Positions 27,711 to 36,666 of a stretch of DNA of 64,000 nucleotides are shown piece after piece. The position numbers and the translations under genes are program-made. Under the pieces are notes generated by a model that was not told the origin of the DNA, searched no databases, and saw only the letters and a list, made by a program, of their open reading frames with translations. The stretch spans positions 186,001 to 250,000 of the forward strand of contig NZ_JAKMCS010000004.1 in NCBI RefSeq assembly GCF_022662195.1, read 5' to 3'. This stretch comes from Aestuariivivens insulae (lineage in GTDB: Bacteria > Bacteroidota > Bacteroidia > Flavobacteriales > Flavobacteriaceae). Position 1 is the stretch's first letter. Each line of letters begins with the position of its first letter.

Positions 27711-28142
27711 ATGTTCACTGATAATAAAAAAGACAAAAACAAAAACATGGTAGAAGGAACATCAAGTCAAAATATTATTGCCCAAGGCACCAAAATAGTT
27801 GGAGATTTAAATAGTGAAGGCGACTTAAGAATTGACGGTGCAGTAGAAGGTAATTTAAAAACCACAGGCAAGGTGGTTGTTGGTAAAAAAGGTTATATTA
27901 AAGGAACACTACAAGGTACAGATGCGTATTTTGAAGGTAAGTTTGATGGTAAACTGGCACTAACAGGAACCTTAACCCTAAAAGCCGCTGCACATATACA
28001 AGGTGAGGTAGTTGTGGGTAAATTAGCTGTAGAGCCAGGAGCTACATTTAACGTAACCTGTATGATGAAGGGAGCAGTAAAAGAAATGAATAATGGCCAG
28101 CAACAAAAACAACAAGGATCAGGGTCCGAAAAAACAGCTTAA
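27711..28142 (+). CDS. Bactofilin (polymer-forming cytoskeletal protein)
   Basis: A 143-residue bactofilin. After a charged, disordered N-terminus, residues about 20-115 form the right-handed beta-helix with regular glycine turns: 'IIAQGTKIVGDLNSEGDLRI', 'GKVVVGKKGYIKGTLQG', 'LKAAAHIQGEVVVGKLAVEPG'. Such proteins polymerise without nucleotide and scaffold envelope processes. The Gln/Lys-rich tail overlaps the start of the AtpZ-like gene by 50 nt, in another frame. Position between sprE and the ATP-synthase accessory genes is usual in flavobacteria. Confidence 0.9.
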   Translation: MFTDNKKDKNKNMVEGTSSQNIIAQGTKIVGDLNSEGDLRIDGAVEGNLKTTGKVVVGKKGYIKGTLQGTDAYFEGKFDGKLALTGTLTLKAAAHIQGEVVVGKLAVEPGATFNVTCMMKGAVKEMNNGQQQKQQGSGSEKTA

Positions 28143-28335
28143 AAATGCCGCCCAGCTTTCGGGCATAGCCATTCAAATGGGGGTTACCATATACCTATTT
28201 GTGCTTTTGGGTAAATGGCTGGACACCAAATATAATAATGGTGACAAACTATTTATAATTATAATGACGCTTCTTGGCGTAGGCATATCGCTTTATGCCG
28301 TTCTTAAGCAAATTAACAGAATTAACAATAATTGA
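28093..28335 (+). CDS. AtpZ/AtpI family ATP-synthase accessory protein
   Basis: An 80-residue protein with a charged N-terminus and two hydrophobic helices. 'SGIAIQMGVTIYLFVLLGKWLD' near 25-45 and 'FIIIMTLLGVGISLYAVLKQI' near 53-73 are the AtpZ/AtpI hairpin. These proteins assist assembly of the c-ring or Mg2+ supply of F-type ATP synthase. The gene begins inside the 3' end of the bactofilin gene and its TGA stop shares one base with the next ATG (TGATG), so the three are translationally coupled upstream of atpB. Confidence 0.85.
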   Translation: MASNKNNKDQGPKKQLKNAAQLSGIAIQMGVTIYLFVLLGKWLDTKYNNGDKLFIIIMTLLGVGISLYAVLKQINRINNN

Positions 28336-28724
28336 TGCAGCATCCTTTTTATGGCTTTGTTATAAAAGCAACAGGCCTTTTAACGATCGTCTTTGGAATA
28401 CATTTAGCCCTATTACACTTTTTAGGCTTTCCATTATTTGAAAACAAAATTATACTATCTTACACCGTAAACCTTCTATTGGTGATTGGTGTTTTTGGTT
28501 TGTTGTATATGCTTAGGGATAAATACAAAAGTCAACTTGGCTTTCTGTTTCTGGCAGGAAGTGTGTTGAAATTTGCAGTCTTCTTTATCGTGTTCTATCC
28601 TTTTTACAAGCAAGATAATGTAATTACTAAGTTGGAATTTGCTTCGTTTTTTGTGCCTTATGTAGTGGGGTTAATTTTAGAAACCTTAAGCCTAGGCAAA
28701 TGGCTTAATAAAATAGATGAGTAA
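28335..28724 (+). CDS. DUF6168-type membrane protein linked to ATP synthase
   Basis: A 129-residue protein with four hydrophobic helices and little else, matching the small membrane protein (DUF6168 as I recall it) found between atpZ and atpB in Flavobacteriaceae. It occupies the place of AtpI-like 'i' subunits in other bacteria, but no clear homology is visible. It starts at ATG 28335, coupled to the stop of the previous gene. Function is unknown; a role in ATP-synthase membrane-sector assembly is inferred from position only. Confidence 0.65.
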   Translation: MQHPFYGFVIKATGLLTIVFGIHLALLHFLGFPLFENKIILSYTVNLLLVIGVFGLLYMLRDKYKSQLGFLFLAGSVLKFAVFFIVFYPFYKQDNVITKLEFASFFVPYVVGLILETLSLGKWLNKIDE

Positions 28725-28855
28725 TAGTTGGTGTATAGATTTTAATTATGTTGATAATTAGATTTATAACTTCAAAAGTCGACTCTCATTAAGCTGTGTT
28801 TTTTATTGAAAATCCCAATAGATTTAACAATACGAAATAAAAGAAAAAATTGTTT

Positions 28856-28883
28856 TTGTTTTTGAGATAAAAAACTACCTTTG
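28856..28883 (+). promoter_or_regulatory. Probable promoter of the atp operon
   Basis: TTG (28856-28858), 17-nt spacer and 'TACCTTTG' (28876-28883) fit the flavobacterial TTG-N17-23-TAnnTTTG promoter. Transcription would start roughly 25 nt before the atpB ATG. Upstream, 28725-28855 is AT-rich and shows no gene. Confidence 0.6.
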
Positions 28884-28917
28884 CAGCGATTTTTAAGCCA
28901 CTATTATATAAAGTGAT

Positions 28918-30003
28918 ATGCGAAGAAAAATAGCTTTAAAGCCAATAACCCTATTACTACTTTTACTAACCTTTGTTTCTTACGGAAAAGAACAACATGG
29001 TCACGGTGAAGCCAAAACCGATAAGAAATCTGAAGTTGATGCGTTTATAGCTCACCACTTAAAAGACTCTTATGATTTTAATTTGTTCTCTTGGACAACA
29101 GAAGAGGGTGTGGAAAAACATTTTGGTTTTCCATTGCCAGTGATCTTGTGGGACAATGGGTTAAAAGTGTTTTCGTCTTCGAAGTTCCACCATGGAGAAG
29201 AAGTTGCCGAGGTTGGTGGAAGTTATTACAAATTACATCATTCAAAAATCTATAAGGTTGATGGGCCAAATGGTGAAATTGTTGAAGATGAACACCATCA
29301 TGCTGTAAACGAAAAGCCTTTGGATTTTTCTATTACCAAAAACGTCGCTTTAATTATTATGGTTTTTGCTATCATGTTCTTTATGTTTAGCAAAATGGCC
29401 AAGTCCTATAAAAAGAACAATGGTATGCCAAAAGGTATGGGGCGTTTCTTGGAGCCTATTGTACTGTATGTTCGTGATGAAATAGCGATACCAAACATTG
29501 GAGAGAAAAAATATAAGAAGTACATGAGTTATTTGTTAACCGTGTTTTTCTTTGTGTGGATAGTTAACTTGTTTGGTTTAGTGCCTATAGGGATGAATGT
29601 TACCAATAATATAGCAGTTACGCTATGTTTGGCACTTATTACTTACGTTATAACTACGTTTTCTGGTAATAAAGACTATTGGAAACATATTTTCTGGATG
29701 CCTGGGGTGCCAGTGCCTATGAAAATTATTTTAGCACCAATAGAATTATTGGGAACGTTTATTAAGCCTTTTGCATTAATGATTCGTTTGTATGCGAATA
29801 TCACAGCAGGACACGTCGTGCTAATGAGTATTATTGGATTAGGATTTTTAGCCAAAAACTTTATAGGAACACCATTGTCGTTAGTATTGGCATTTGTGCT
29901 GTCTATATTAGAGTTGTTAGTAGCAGCGTTACAGGCGTATATTTTTACAGTGCTGTCGGCATTGTATTTTGGGATGGCAGTTGAAGAACACGACCATCAT
30001 TAA
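28918..30003 (+). CDS. atpB: F0F1 ATP synthase subunit a
   Basis: The proton-channel subunit of the membrane sector. It is 361 residues, longer than the 240-270 residues of most bacteria, because of a roughly 130-residue N-terminal extension typical of Bacteroidota. The extension starts with a signal-like helix (residues 1-22) and has a His/Glu-rich periplasmic part ('EDEHHHAVNE'). The conserved arginine is in 'FALMIRLYANITAGHVV', and 'FGLVPIGMNVTNN' and the last helix 'LLVAALQAYIFTVLSALYFG' are family motifs. First gene of atpBEFHAG, 33 nt before atpE. Confidence 0.96.
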   Translation: MRRKIALKPITLLLLLLTFVSYGKEQHGHGEAKTDKKSEVDAFIAHHLKDSYDFNLFSWTTEEGVEKHFGFPLPVILWDNGLKVFSSSKFHHGEEVAEVGGSYYKLHHSKIYKVDGPNGEIVEDEHHHAVNEKPLDFSITKNVALIIMVFAIMFFMFSKMAKSYKKNNGMPKGMGRFLEPIVLYVRDEIAIPNIGEKKYKKYMSYLLTVFFFVWIVNLFGLVPIGMNVTNNIAVTLCLALITYVITTFSGNKDYWKHIFWMPGVPVPMKIILAPIELLGTFIKPFALMIRLYANITAGHVVLMSIIGLGFLAKNFIGTPLSLVLAFVLSILELLVAALQAYIFTVLSALYFGMAVEEHDHH

Positions 30004-30017
30004 TATTGAATGTTTAA

Positions 30018-30230
<213 letters not shown>

Positions 30231-30241
30231 AAAAGCTAAGC

Positions 30242-30275
30242 AACAGCTATAACGGTTGGTTATAGCTGTTCTTTT
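30242..30275 (+). terminator. Perfect 12-bp hairpin plus U-tract between atpE and atpF
   Basis: 'AACAGCTATAAC' (30242-30253), loop GGTTG, and 'GTTATAGCTGTT' (30259-30270) are followed by CTTTTT. This is an intrinsic-terminator shape in the middle of the atp operon. It could stop part of the transcripts or protect the atpE 3' end, either of which would favour extra subunit c. Confidence 0.75.
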
Positions 30276-30309
30276 TAATTAAACAGAAGCATTTTAGAAT
30301 ATAATTATT

Positions 30310-30810
30310 ATGGAAAAATTATTTGAAGACTTTTCGTTAGGGTTATTTGTTTGGCAAGCACTATTATTTATTGCTTTAGTATTATTGTTAAAGAAATTTG
30401 CTTGGAAACCAATATTAGATTCAGTTAACGATAGAGAAGAAGGTATAAAAGATGCATTGGATGCTGCTGAAAAAGCGAAGTTGGAGATGGAAAATCTTCA
30501 AGCTGATAATGAAAAGTTGTTAAAAGAAGCTAGAACAGAGCGTGAAGCCATGTTAAAAGAAGCTAGGGAGATGAAAAATAAAATGATTGAGGATGCTAAA
30601 GATGAAGCTAAAGAAGCATCAGCTAAGTTAATCGCCCAAGCCCAGGCTTCTATCGAAACAGAAAAGAAAGCTGCTATAGCCGATTTAAAAGCGCAAGTAG
30701 CCAATCTATCTATAGAAATAGCAGAAAAAGTAGTTCGCGAAGAATTATCTAACAAAGACAAACAAGTAAAATTGGTAGAGTCTATGTTGGGTGAAGCAAC
30801 GCTGAATTAA
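30310..30810 (+). CDS. atpF: F0F1 ATP synthase subunit b
   Basis: A 166-residue peripheral-stalk subunit: one N-terminal membrane helix ('LFVWQALLFIALVLLLKKFAW', residues about 12-32), then a long charged coiled coil to the C-terminus. 'ILDSVNDREEGIKDALDAAEKAK' is the family start of the coil. ATG start. Normal length. It is separated from atpE by the hairpin and from atpH by a dispersed repeat. Confidence 0.95.
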   Translation: MEKLFEDFSLGLFVWQALLFIALVLLLKKFAWKPILDSVNDREEGIKDALDAAEKAKLEMENLQADNEKLLKEARTEREAMLKEAREMKNKMIEDAKDEAKEASAKLIAQAQASIETEKKAAIADLKAQVANLSIEIAEKVVREELSNKDKQVKLVESMLGEATLN

Positions 30811-30821
30811 AAATTATTTTG

Positions 30822-30935
30822 GTCACTGAGGTGATAGGCAGAGCTTACCTGTGCTGAGTGCAATTGAAGTATCGAAGCCCATTCGAAGTGACATTATAAA
30901 GAAAAGTATAATTAAAAGACACCCCGCTTAGCGGG
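30822..30935. repeat. Dispersed repeat and small hairpin between atpF and atpH
   Basis: 'GTCACT' (30822-30827) and 'AGTGAC' (30887-30892) bound a diverged 'ctgagtgcaattgaagtatcgaag' repeat, and 'CCCGC-TTA-GCGGG' (30923-30935) sits 9 nt before the atpH ATG. No coding sequence is seen here. Confidence 0.55.
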
Positions 30936-30943
30936 ACATAAAT

Positions 30944-31480
30944 ATGGCAGGAAGCAGAGCAGCAATACGTTACGCAAAAGCAGTTTTAGCATTGGCAACA
31001 GAGCAAAAGAACGCCGATGTTGTAAACGAGGATATGAAGTTGATTGCTAATACCATTGACCAAAGTGTAGAACTTAGCGACTTATTGAATAATGCGGTTA
31101 CTAAGTCTGAAACGAAAAAGGCTGCACTGTTAGCAGTTTTTCCAAAACTTAATGCCGTTACAACTGGATTGTTCGACGTGTTAATTTCGAACAAAAGAAT
31201 CGATATCTTAAATGATGTTGCTAAAAAGTACAGCGTATTATATGACCAGTTAACAGGTAAGGAAGTAGCTCAAGTAACAACAGCCTTTCCCATGACTAGT
31301 GATTTAGAGCTAAAAGTATTGGCAAAAATCAAGGAGTTAACAAATAAAGCGGTAGAGCTAGAAAATATAGTAGATGAAAGCATTTTAGGTGGTTTCATTT
31401 TAAGAATTGGAGACCAGCAGTATGATGCTAGTGTCTCTAACAAGCTAAACAAATTAAAAAGAGAATTTACATTAAATTAA
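30944..31480 (+). CDS. atpH: F0F1 ATP synthase subunit delta
   Basis: A 178-residue stalk subunit linking F1 to subunit b. The N-terminal 'SRAAIRYAKAVLALA' and the C-terminal 'DESILGGFILRIGDQQYDASV' with following Leu-x-x-Leu-Lys are the family signatures. 'LAVFPKLNAVTTGLFDVLISNKR' lies in between. ATG start 9 nt after a short GC hairpin. It is followed 58 nt later by atpA; that gap holds an AT-rich quasi-repeat ('TATAGTCTATAGTCTA'). Confidence 0.95.
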   Translation: MAGSRAAIRYAKAVLALATEQKNADVVNEDMKLIANTIDQSVELSDLLNNAVTKSETKKAALLAVFPKLNAVTTGLFDVLISNKRIDILNDVAKKYSVLYDQLTGKEVAQVTTAFPMTSDLELKVLAKIKELTNKAVELENIVDESILGGFILRIGDQQYDASVSNKLNKLKREFTLN

Positions 31481-31538
31481 TAAATGGTTAGCATAGATTT
31501 CTATAGTCTATAGTCTAACGTCTAATATCTAAAAAAAG

Positions 31539-33113
31539 ATGGCAGAAGTAAAACCAGCTGAAGTATCAGCAATCTTAAAACAACAACTTGCAGGATTTGA
31601 AGCATCAGCTTCATTAAATGAAGTAGGAACAGTACTTACTGTAGGTGATGGTATTGTACGTGCATACGGATTATCTAACGCACAATACGGTGAGTTAGTA
31701 GAGTTTGATGGTGGCTTAGAAGGTATTGTACTTAACCTTGAAGAAGACAACGTTGGTATCGTGTTATTAGGTCATTCAAAAAACATTAAAGAAGGATCTA
31801 CTGTAAAGCGTACCGGTAAAATTGCTTCTATTAACGTAGGTGAAGGGATTGTAGGTCGTGTTGTTGGTACATTAGGGAATCCAATAGATGGTAAAGGACC
31901 AATCACTGGAGAAACTTTTCAAATGCCTTTAGAGCGTAAAGCTCCTGGTGTTATCTTTCGTGAGCCAGTAACCGAGCCATTACAAACGGGTATTAAATCT
32001 ATTGATGCCATGATCCCTGTAGGACGTGGACAACGTGAGTTGGTAATTGGAGACCGTCAAACAGGTAAAACGACAGTTTGTATCGATACCATCTTAAATC
32101 AAAAAGAATTTTACGATGCAGGTAACCCTGTATACTGTATATATGTTGCTGTAGGTCAAAAAGCATCTACCGTAGCAAACATTGCAAAAACATTAGAAGA
32201 TAGAGGCGCTTTAGCTTATACTACTATTGTTGCCGCAAATGCATCAGACCCTGCGCCAATGCAAGTATATGCGCCTATGGCCGGTGCTGCAATTGGAGAG
32301 TATTTTAGAGATACAGGTCGTCCAGCATTAATTATTTATGATGATTTATCTAAACAAGCGGTAGCTTACCGTGAGGTATCTTTATTATTACGTCGTCCAC
32401 CAGGACGTGAAGCGTACCCTGGAGATGTTTTCTACTTACACTCTCGTTTGTTAGAGCGTTCTGCAAAAGTGATTAACGATGATGCCATCGCTAAAAACAT
32501 GAACGACCTTCCAGAGTCTTTAAAGCCTATCGTAAAAGGTGGAGGTTCTTTAACGGCTTTACCAATTATTGAAACACAAGCAGGAGACGTATCGGCATAT
32601 ATTCCAACGAACGTAATTTCTATTACAGACGGACAGATATTCTTAGATGGAGATTTATTTAACTCTGGTGTACGTCCAGCAATTAACGTAGGTATTTCGG
32701 TATCTCGTGTTGGTGGTAATGCACAGATTAAATCCATGAAAAAAGTAGCAGGTACCTTAAAACTAGACCAAGCACAATATCGCGAATTAGAAGCGTTTGC
32801 TAAGTTTGGTTCAGATTTAGATGCTTCAACTTTAAATGTAATTGAAAAAGGTAAGCGTAACGTTGAAATCTTAAAGCAAGCACAGAACGATCCTTATACA
32901 GTTGAAGATCAAATTGCAATTATATATGCAGGATCTAAAAATTTATTAAGAAATGTTCCTGTTGAAAAAGTTAAAGAATTCGAAAGAGATTTTATCGAGT
33001 TTTTAAATGCTAAGCATAGAGACGTTCTAGATACGCTTAAAGCAGGAAAATTAACCGATGAGGTTACTGATACTTTAACAAGTGTTTGTAAAGATTTAGC
33101 TGCGAAATATTAA
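31539..33113 (+). CDS. atpA: F0F1 ATP synthase subunit alpha
   Basis: A 524-residue F1 subunit of normal length. Motifs in order: N-terminal barrel with '[22 protein letters not shown]', Walker A 'GDRQTGKT' near residue 172, '[34 protein letters not shown]' as the ATPase alpha/beta signature region, and '[17 protein letters not shown]' with the arginine finger region. Codon use is more biased than in neighbours, as expected for a highly expressed protein. Only atpBEFHAG is present; the beta and epsilon subunits (atpD, atpC) must be elsewhere. Confidence 0.98.
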   Translation: MAEVKPAEVSAILKQQLAGFEASASLNEVGTVLTVGDGIVRAYGLSNAQYGELVEFDGGLEGIVLNLEEDNVGIVLLGHSKNIKEGSTVKRTGKIASINVGEGIVGRVVGTLGNPIDGKGPITGETFQMPLERKAPGVIFREPVTEPLQTGIKSIDAMIPVGRGQRELVIGDRQTGKTTVCIDTILNQKEFYDAGNPVYCIYVAVGQKASTVANIAKTLEDRGALAYTTIVAANASDPAPMQVYAPMAGAAIGEYFRDTGRPALIIYDDLSKQAVAYREVSLLLRRPPGREAYPGDVFYLHSRLLERSAKVINDDAIAKNMNDLPESLKPIVKGGGSLTALPIIETQAGDVSAYIPTNVISITDGQIFLDGDLFNSGVRPAINVGISVSRVGGNAQIKSMKKVAGTLKLDQAQYRELEAFAKFGSDLDASTLNVIEKGKRNVEILKQAQNDPYTVEDQIAIIYAGSKNLLRNVPVEKVKEFERDFIEFLNAKHRDVLDTLKAGKLTDEVTDTLTSVCKDLAAKY

Positions 33114-33126
33114 TAGCCCCTCCCGA

Positions 33127-33206
33127 CCTCCCCAAAGGGGAGGAGTTAAAAGGAGGATTTAAATAGATTAAGTATAACCAATAAAAATCCCTCCCCTTTG
33201 GGGAGG
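33127..33206. repeat. Inverted pair of 17-bp GC palindromes between atpA and atpG
   Basis: 'CCTCCCCAAAGGGGAGG' (33127-33143) and 'CCTCCCCTTTGGGGAGG' (33190-33206) are each self-complementary and together form a large inverted repeat. The second ends 13 nt before the atpG ATG, so an RNA hairpin would lie at its ribosome-binding region. Such 'ctcccctttggggagg' units are dispersed palindromes in flavobacteria. Confidence 0.7.
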
Positions 33207-33219
33207 TTAGGTGGGGCCA

Positions 33220-34080
33220 ATGGCAAACTTAAAAGAAATACGTAACAGAATATCATCGGTATCTTCAACGATGCAGATTACCAGTGCCATGAAAATGGTA
33301 TCGGCTGCGAAGTTAAAGAAAGCACAAGATGCTATTACGGCAATGCGTCCGTATGCAGATAAGCTTACCGAGCTTTTACAAAGTTTGAGTGCAACGCTTG
33401 ATGCCGATTCTGGGAGTAAATTTTCAACACAACGCGAGGTAAACAAGGTTTTAATTGTAGCTATAACCTCTAACAGAGGGTTAGCAGGAGCATTTAATTC
33501 CAACATCATTAAAGAAGTTAATAGATTAGCTTCTCAAACCTATGCAGGTAAAGATGTGTCTTATTTAGCAATAGGTAAGAAAGCTAACGATGCGTTTAAA
33601 AAGACCAATAAGGTTATTGCTAACAAAAGTGAAGTTTTCGATGATTTAACGTTTGAAAATGTTGCTGAAATCGCTCAACTTTTAATGGATAAGTTTGTTG
33701 CTGGTGAGTTTGATAAAATTGAAATTGTCTATAACAAATTCAAAAATGCAGCGACTCAAATTGTAATGACCGAACAATTTTTACCAATTGTTCCTGTTGA
33801 AGGAAGTGCCAATACAAACGCCGATTACATTTTTGAGCCAGGAAAGGCAGAGATTGTTGAGCAATTAATACCTAAGTCTTTAAAAACACAGTTATATAAA
33901 GGCATAAGAGATTCTTTTGCCAGTGAGCATGGTGCACGTATGACAGCGATGCACAAAGCAACAGATAATGCAACAGAATTAAGAGATCAGTTAACCTTGT
34001 CTTATAACAAAGCACGTCAGGCAGCAATTACCAACGAAATTTTGGAAATTGTTGGTGGAGCGGAAGCGTTGAACAATTAG
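33220..34080 (+). CDS. atpG: F0F1 ATP synthase subunit gamma
   Basis: The 286-residue rotor shaft. 'MANLKEIRNRISSVSSTMQITSAMKMVSAAKL' is the universal N-terminal helix and 'EHGARMTAMHKATDNATELRDQLTLSYNKARQAAITNEI' onward is the C-terminal helix. The ATG at 33220 is chosen over the GTG at 33211, which lies in the repeat. It ends in 'GGAEALNN'; the last 21 nt are the first part of a 45-bp unit repeated downstream, and each repeat regenerates this C-terminus and stop in the same frame. Confidence 0.96.
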   Translation: MANLKEIRNRISSVSSTMQITSAMKMVSAAKLKKAQDAITAMRPYADKLTELLQSLSATLDADSGSKFSTQREVNKVLIVAITSNRGLAGAFNSNIIKEVNRLASQTYAGKDVSYLAIGKKANDAFKKTNKVIANKSEVFDDLTFENVAEIAQLLMDKFVAGEFDKIEIVYNKFKNAATQIVMTEQFLPIVPVEGSANTNADYIFEPGKAEIVEQLIPKSLKTQLYKGIRDSFASEHGARMTAMHKATDNATELRDQLTLSYNKARQAAITNEILEIVGGAEALNN

Positions 34081-34492
34081 GCGAGAGCCAAATGTTCAAA
34101 AAAAGCGGAAGCATTGAACAATTAGGCGAGAGCCAAATGCTCAAAAAGAGCGGAAGCGTTGAACAATTAGGCGAGAGCCAAATGTTCAAAAAAAAGCGGA
34201 AGCATTGAACAATTAGGCGAGAGCCAAATGCTCAAAAAGAGCGGAAGCGTTGAACAATTAGGCGAGAGCCAAATGTTCAAAAAAAGCGGAAGCGTTGAAC
34301 AATTAGGCGAGAGCCAAATGTTCAAAAAAAGCGGAAGCGTTGAACAATTAGACGAGAGCCAAATGTTCAAAAAGAGCGGAAGCGTTGAACAATTAGGCGA
34401 GAGCCAAATGTTCAAAAAAAAGCGGAAGCATTGAACAATTAGGCGAAAGCCAAATGTTCAAAAAAAAAGCGGAAGCATCGAATAATAAATAG
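34060..34492. repeat. 45-bp tandem repeat array derived from the atpG 3' end
   Basis: Nine units begin at 34060, 34105, 34150, 34196, 34241, 34286, 34331, 34376 and 34422, with a diverged partial tenth at 34469-34492. Units are 45 bp, except for 46, 46 and 47 bp copies where an A-run is longer. Each contains 'GCGGAAGCGTTGAACAATTAG' (the atpG end, or a GCATTG variant) followed by 'GCGAGAGCCAAATG' and 'TTCAAAAAAA' or 'CTCAAAAAGA'. Two variants, T/A-run and C/AAGA, alternate in the first units, suggesting an early 90-bp doubling. Open frames across it on both strands are by-products of the multiple-of-three unit. Confidence 0.93.
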
Positions 34493-34560
34493 TTATGGTG
34501 GTTGAGGTGTCACACTGAGCGCAGTCGAAGTGCTCTCGAAGCCAGCATAAAGAGATATCA

Positions 34561-34595
34561 AACCCGTCAGGTTTTAAAACCTGACGGGTTTTTTT
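34561..34595 (+). terminator. Strong intrinsic terminator of the atp operon
   Basis: 'AACCCGTCAGGTTTT' is followed directly by its exact complement 'AAAACCTGACGGGTT' and a run of T to 34595. It lies 480 nt after the atpG stop, beyond the tandem array. A dispersed 'CACTGAGCGCAGTCGAAGTG' repeat lies at about 34512-34531 between the two. Confidence 0.85.
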
Positions 34596-34639
34596 ATGGA
34601 ACACTATTTGATTCACTACTTTTATAGAAACAATAAAGG

Positions 34640-35146
34640 ATGAAATTAGTAAAGCAAATTATGTTTTTTGGTATCATAACGCTGGTAGCTGTTAGTTTTT
34701 CACAATGTGCTTCAACACATAAAATGCTAGACAGTATTGCAGTAGTGTTTGGAGAAGTGTATTATCAAACTTGGGTTGCAGGGGTGAAAGATGCTGGTTC
34801 GGGTATCAATCTATACATTCCCATAAAAAGTAAACCAGATAACATTGTTATGGATAGTGTTTATTTTAAGGGGAAAAGGGCAAAACTAGAGCAGAGTAAC
34901 CCAAAGCTTTATATCGCTAGGTTTTCTAATACTTTAAATAAGCCGGATATTGTAATGAGCAATGCCCCCTATGCAGAGTATGGAAATAAAGTCCCAAGGC
35001 TTAAACAGCATACCCCTTTTGAGTTAAAAGACAATGAATGTATTTTAAGCTATGTAGAGAACAATAAGAAGAAATATTATAGAATTTCCGGTATTATTAA
35101 AAAGGAACCTATCTTTTATCCCAGTGCACCTCCAAAGAAGCAATAA
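34640..35146 (+). CDS. Hypothetical secreted or lipid-anchored protein
   Basis: A 168-residue protein with an N-terminal hydrophobic segment ending 'VAVSFSQCAS', a plausible lipobox with Cys near residue 23. The mature part is rich in beta-strand-forming residues, with 'MDSVYFKGKRAKLEQSNP' and 'YAEYGNKVPRLKQHTPFELKDNECILSYVENNKKKYYRI', and ends in a Pro/Lys tail. It resembles conserved Flavobacteriaceae lipoproteins of unknown function. It is first after the atp terminator and 52 nt before the flippase gene, so it may belong to the following unit. Confidence 0.6.
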   Translation: MKLVKQIMFFGIITLVAVSFSQCASTHKMLDSIAVVFGEVYYQTWVAGVKDAGSGINLYIPIKSKPDNIVMDSVYFKGKRAKLEQSNPKLYIARFSNTLNKPDIVMSNAPYAEYGNKVPRLKQHTPFELKDNECILSYVENNKKKYYRISGIIKKEPIFYPSAPPKKQ

Positions 35147-35198
35147 CTTATCTTTGGTTTGCATTAGCTAAAAATGTATTTTTAGCCATATAAACGGC

Positions 35199-36665
35199 AT
35201 GTCCTTGGGCGCACTCAAAACACTTTTTAAACAAACTTTTATTTATGGCTTGGCAACGGTGCTGCCACGCATGTTAAGTTTTCTCTTAGTGCCGCTTTAT
35301 ACTACAAAAGGCGTTTTGCCTTCGGTAGCAGAATATGGAAAAGTATCGGTTATTTTCTCATACTTTGTTTTGTTTAATGTGGTATTGGCTTATGGCATGG
35401 AAACCGCTTTTTTTAGGTTTTTTAATAAAGAGGAAGACAAAGCCAGTGTTATTGGTACTTCAACCATTTCGTTGGTAATTTCATCATTAGGTTTTTTCCT
35501 TATAGCCTTATGTTTTCAGAACCAAATAGCGAATTTTATCGATATTGATGTTAAATACATTGTACTGGTTATTTGGATTTTATTATTGGATGCCTTGGTC
35601 ATTATTCCTTTTGCATGGTTAAGGGCTACAGAAAAGCCTATGCGTTATGCGGTTATTAAAATTACTAATGTTGTTATTAACCTAGGACTCAATATTTTCT
35701 TTTTGTTAGGGCTTAAGGGCTTGGCTTCAGACTATAACCTTTTCAATACCATTTATGTTCCAAATTTTGAAGTGAGTTATATTTTTATAGCCAACCTTGT
35801 AGCAAGTGCAGTTACCTTATTGTTAATGCTATCTTTTTACTTAAAGGTTAAGTATACTTTCAATAAAAGTTTATGGCAGACAATGTTTAAATACGCTTTC
35901 CCCGTTTTAGTTGCTGGCATTGCCTTTTCCATAAACGAAACATTTGATAGAATACTGCTAAAAGAATTATTGCCAGAGGATATCGCCGAAACCCATATAG
36001 GCATGTACTCGGCCTGTTATAAAATAGCACTCTTTATGACCCTGTTTGCAACAGCGTACCGTCTTGGGATAGAACCGTTCTTTTTTAGTCATGCTAAAAG
36101 TGAAAACCCACAAAGAAATTATGCGCGCATACTGGAGTTTTTTGTAGCTCTAGGGTCTATAATCTTGCTTTCGGTAATTGTGTTTGTAGATGTATTAAAA
36201 CCTATAATAGTAAGAGATGAGGCCTATTGGGAAGCCATGTGGGTTGTCCCCGTTATTTTAATTGCTAACTTTTGCCTGGGTATTTATCATAACCTTTCGG
36301 TTTGGTATAAAATTACGGATAGGACAAAATTTGGCGCATACATTTCTATTATTGGAGCTATCATCACGCTTTTTATGAACATCCTATTTATTCAAACCTA
36401 TAGTTATAAGGCATCAGCTATAGCCACATTATGTGCTTATGCAACTATGATGGGGTTGTCCTATTTCTATGGAAGAAAATACTATCCCATCCCTTACAAT
36501 ATGAAGAAAATATTGGGGTATTTAGGTCTATCAATAGGACTATCAGTATTGTCGTTTTATCAATTTAGGGCGAATTATATTATTGGAATCTCGATGTTAA
36601 TTGTATTTTTGGGAATCGTATTTTTTTCAGAAAAAAACCAAATTAAACAATTGTTAAAACGATAG
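35199..36665 (+). CDS. Polysaccharide flippase (oligosaccharide translocase, MOP superfamily)
   Basis: A 488-residue membrane protein with about fourteen helices, in the Wzx/PST family that flips undecaprenyl-linked oligosaccharides. The N-terminal '[27 protein letters not shown]' is the family opener, followed by '[29 protein letters not shown]'. '[14 protein letters not shown]' in the middle is also typical. ATG start. It is 30 kb from the polysaccharide cluster and sits with dut and a sugar-nucleotidyltransferase in a flavobacterial core arrangement, so it may serve a house-keeping glycan rather than the capsule. Confidence 0.88.
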   Translation: MSLGALKTLFKQTFIYGLATVLPRMLSFLLVPLYTTKGVLPSVAEYGKVSVIFSYFVLFNVVLAYGMETAFFRFFNKEEDKASVIGTSTISLVISSLGFFLIALCFQNQIANFIDIDVKYIVLVIWILLLDALVIIPFAWLRATEKPMRYAVIKITNVVINLGLNIFFLLGLKGLASDYNLFNTIYVPNFEVSYIFIANLVASAVTLLLMLSFYLKVKYTFNKSLWQTMFKYAFPVLVAGIAFSINETFDRILLKELLPEDIAETHIGMYSACYKIALFMTLFATAYRLGIEPFFFSHAKSENPQRNYARILEFFVALGSIILLSVIVFVDVLKPIIVRDEAYWEAMWVVPVILIANFCLGIYHNLSVWYKITDRTKFGAYISIIGAIITLFMNILFIQTYSYKASAIATLCAYATMMGLSYFYGRKYYPIPYNMKKILGYLGLSIGLSVLSFYQFRANYIIGISMLIVFLGIVFFSEKNQIKQLLKR

Positions 36666-36666
36666 T

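Noticed and set aside
34167-34434. Open frames on both strands (82 and 68 residues) with repeated 'SGSVEQLGESQMFKK'-type sequence, looking like a repeat protein
   Set aside because: They arise only because the 45-bp DNA unit is a multiple of three; length changes in A-runs break them, and they derive from the atpG end.
34060-34492. CRISPR-like regular repeat array
   Set aside because: The units are contiguous with no unique spacers and copy the neighbouring gene; no cas genes are present.
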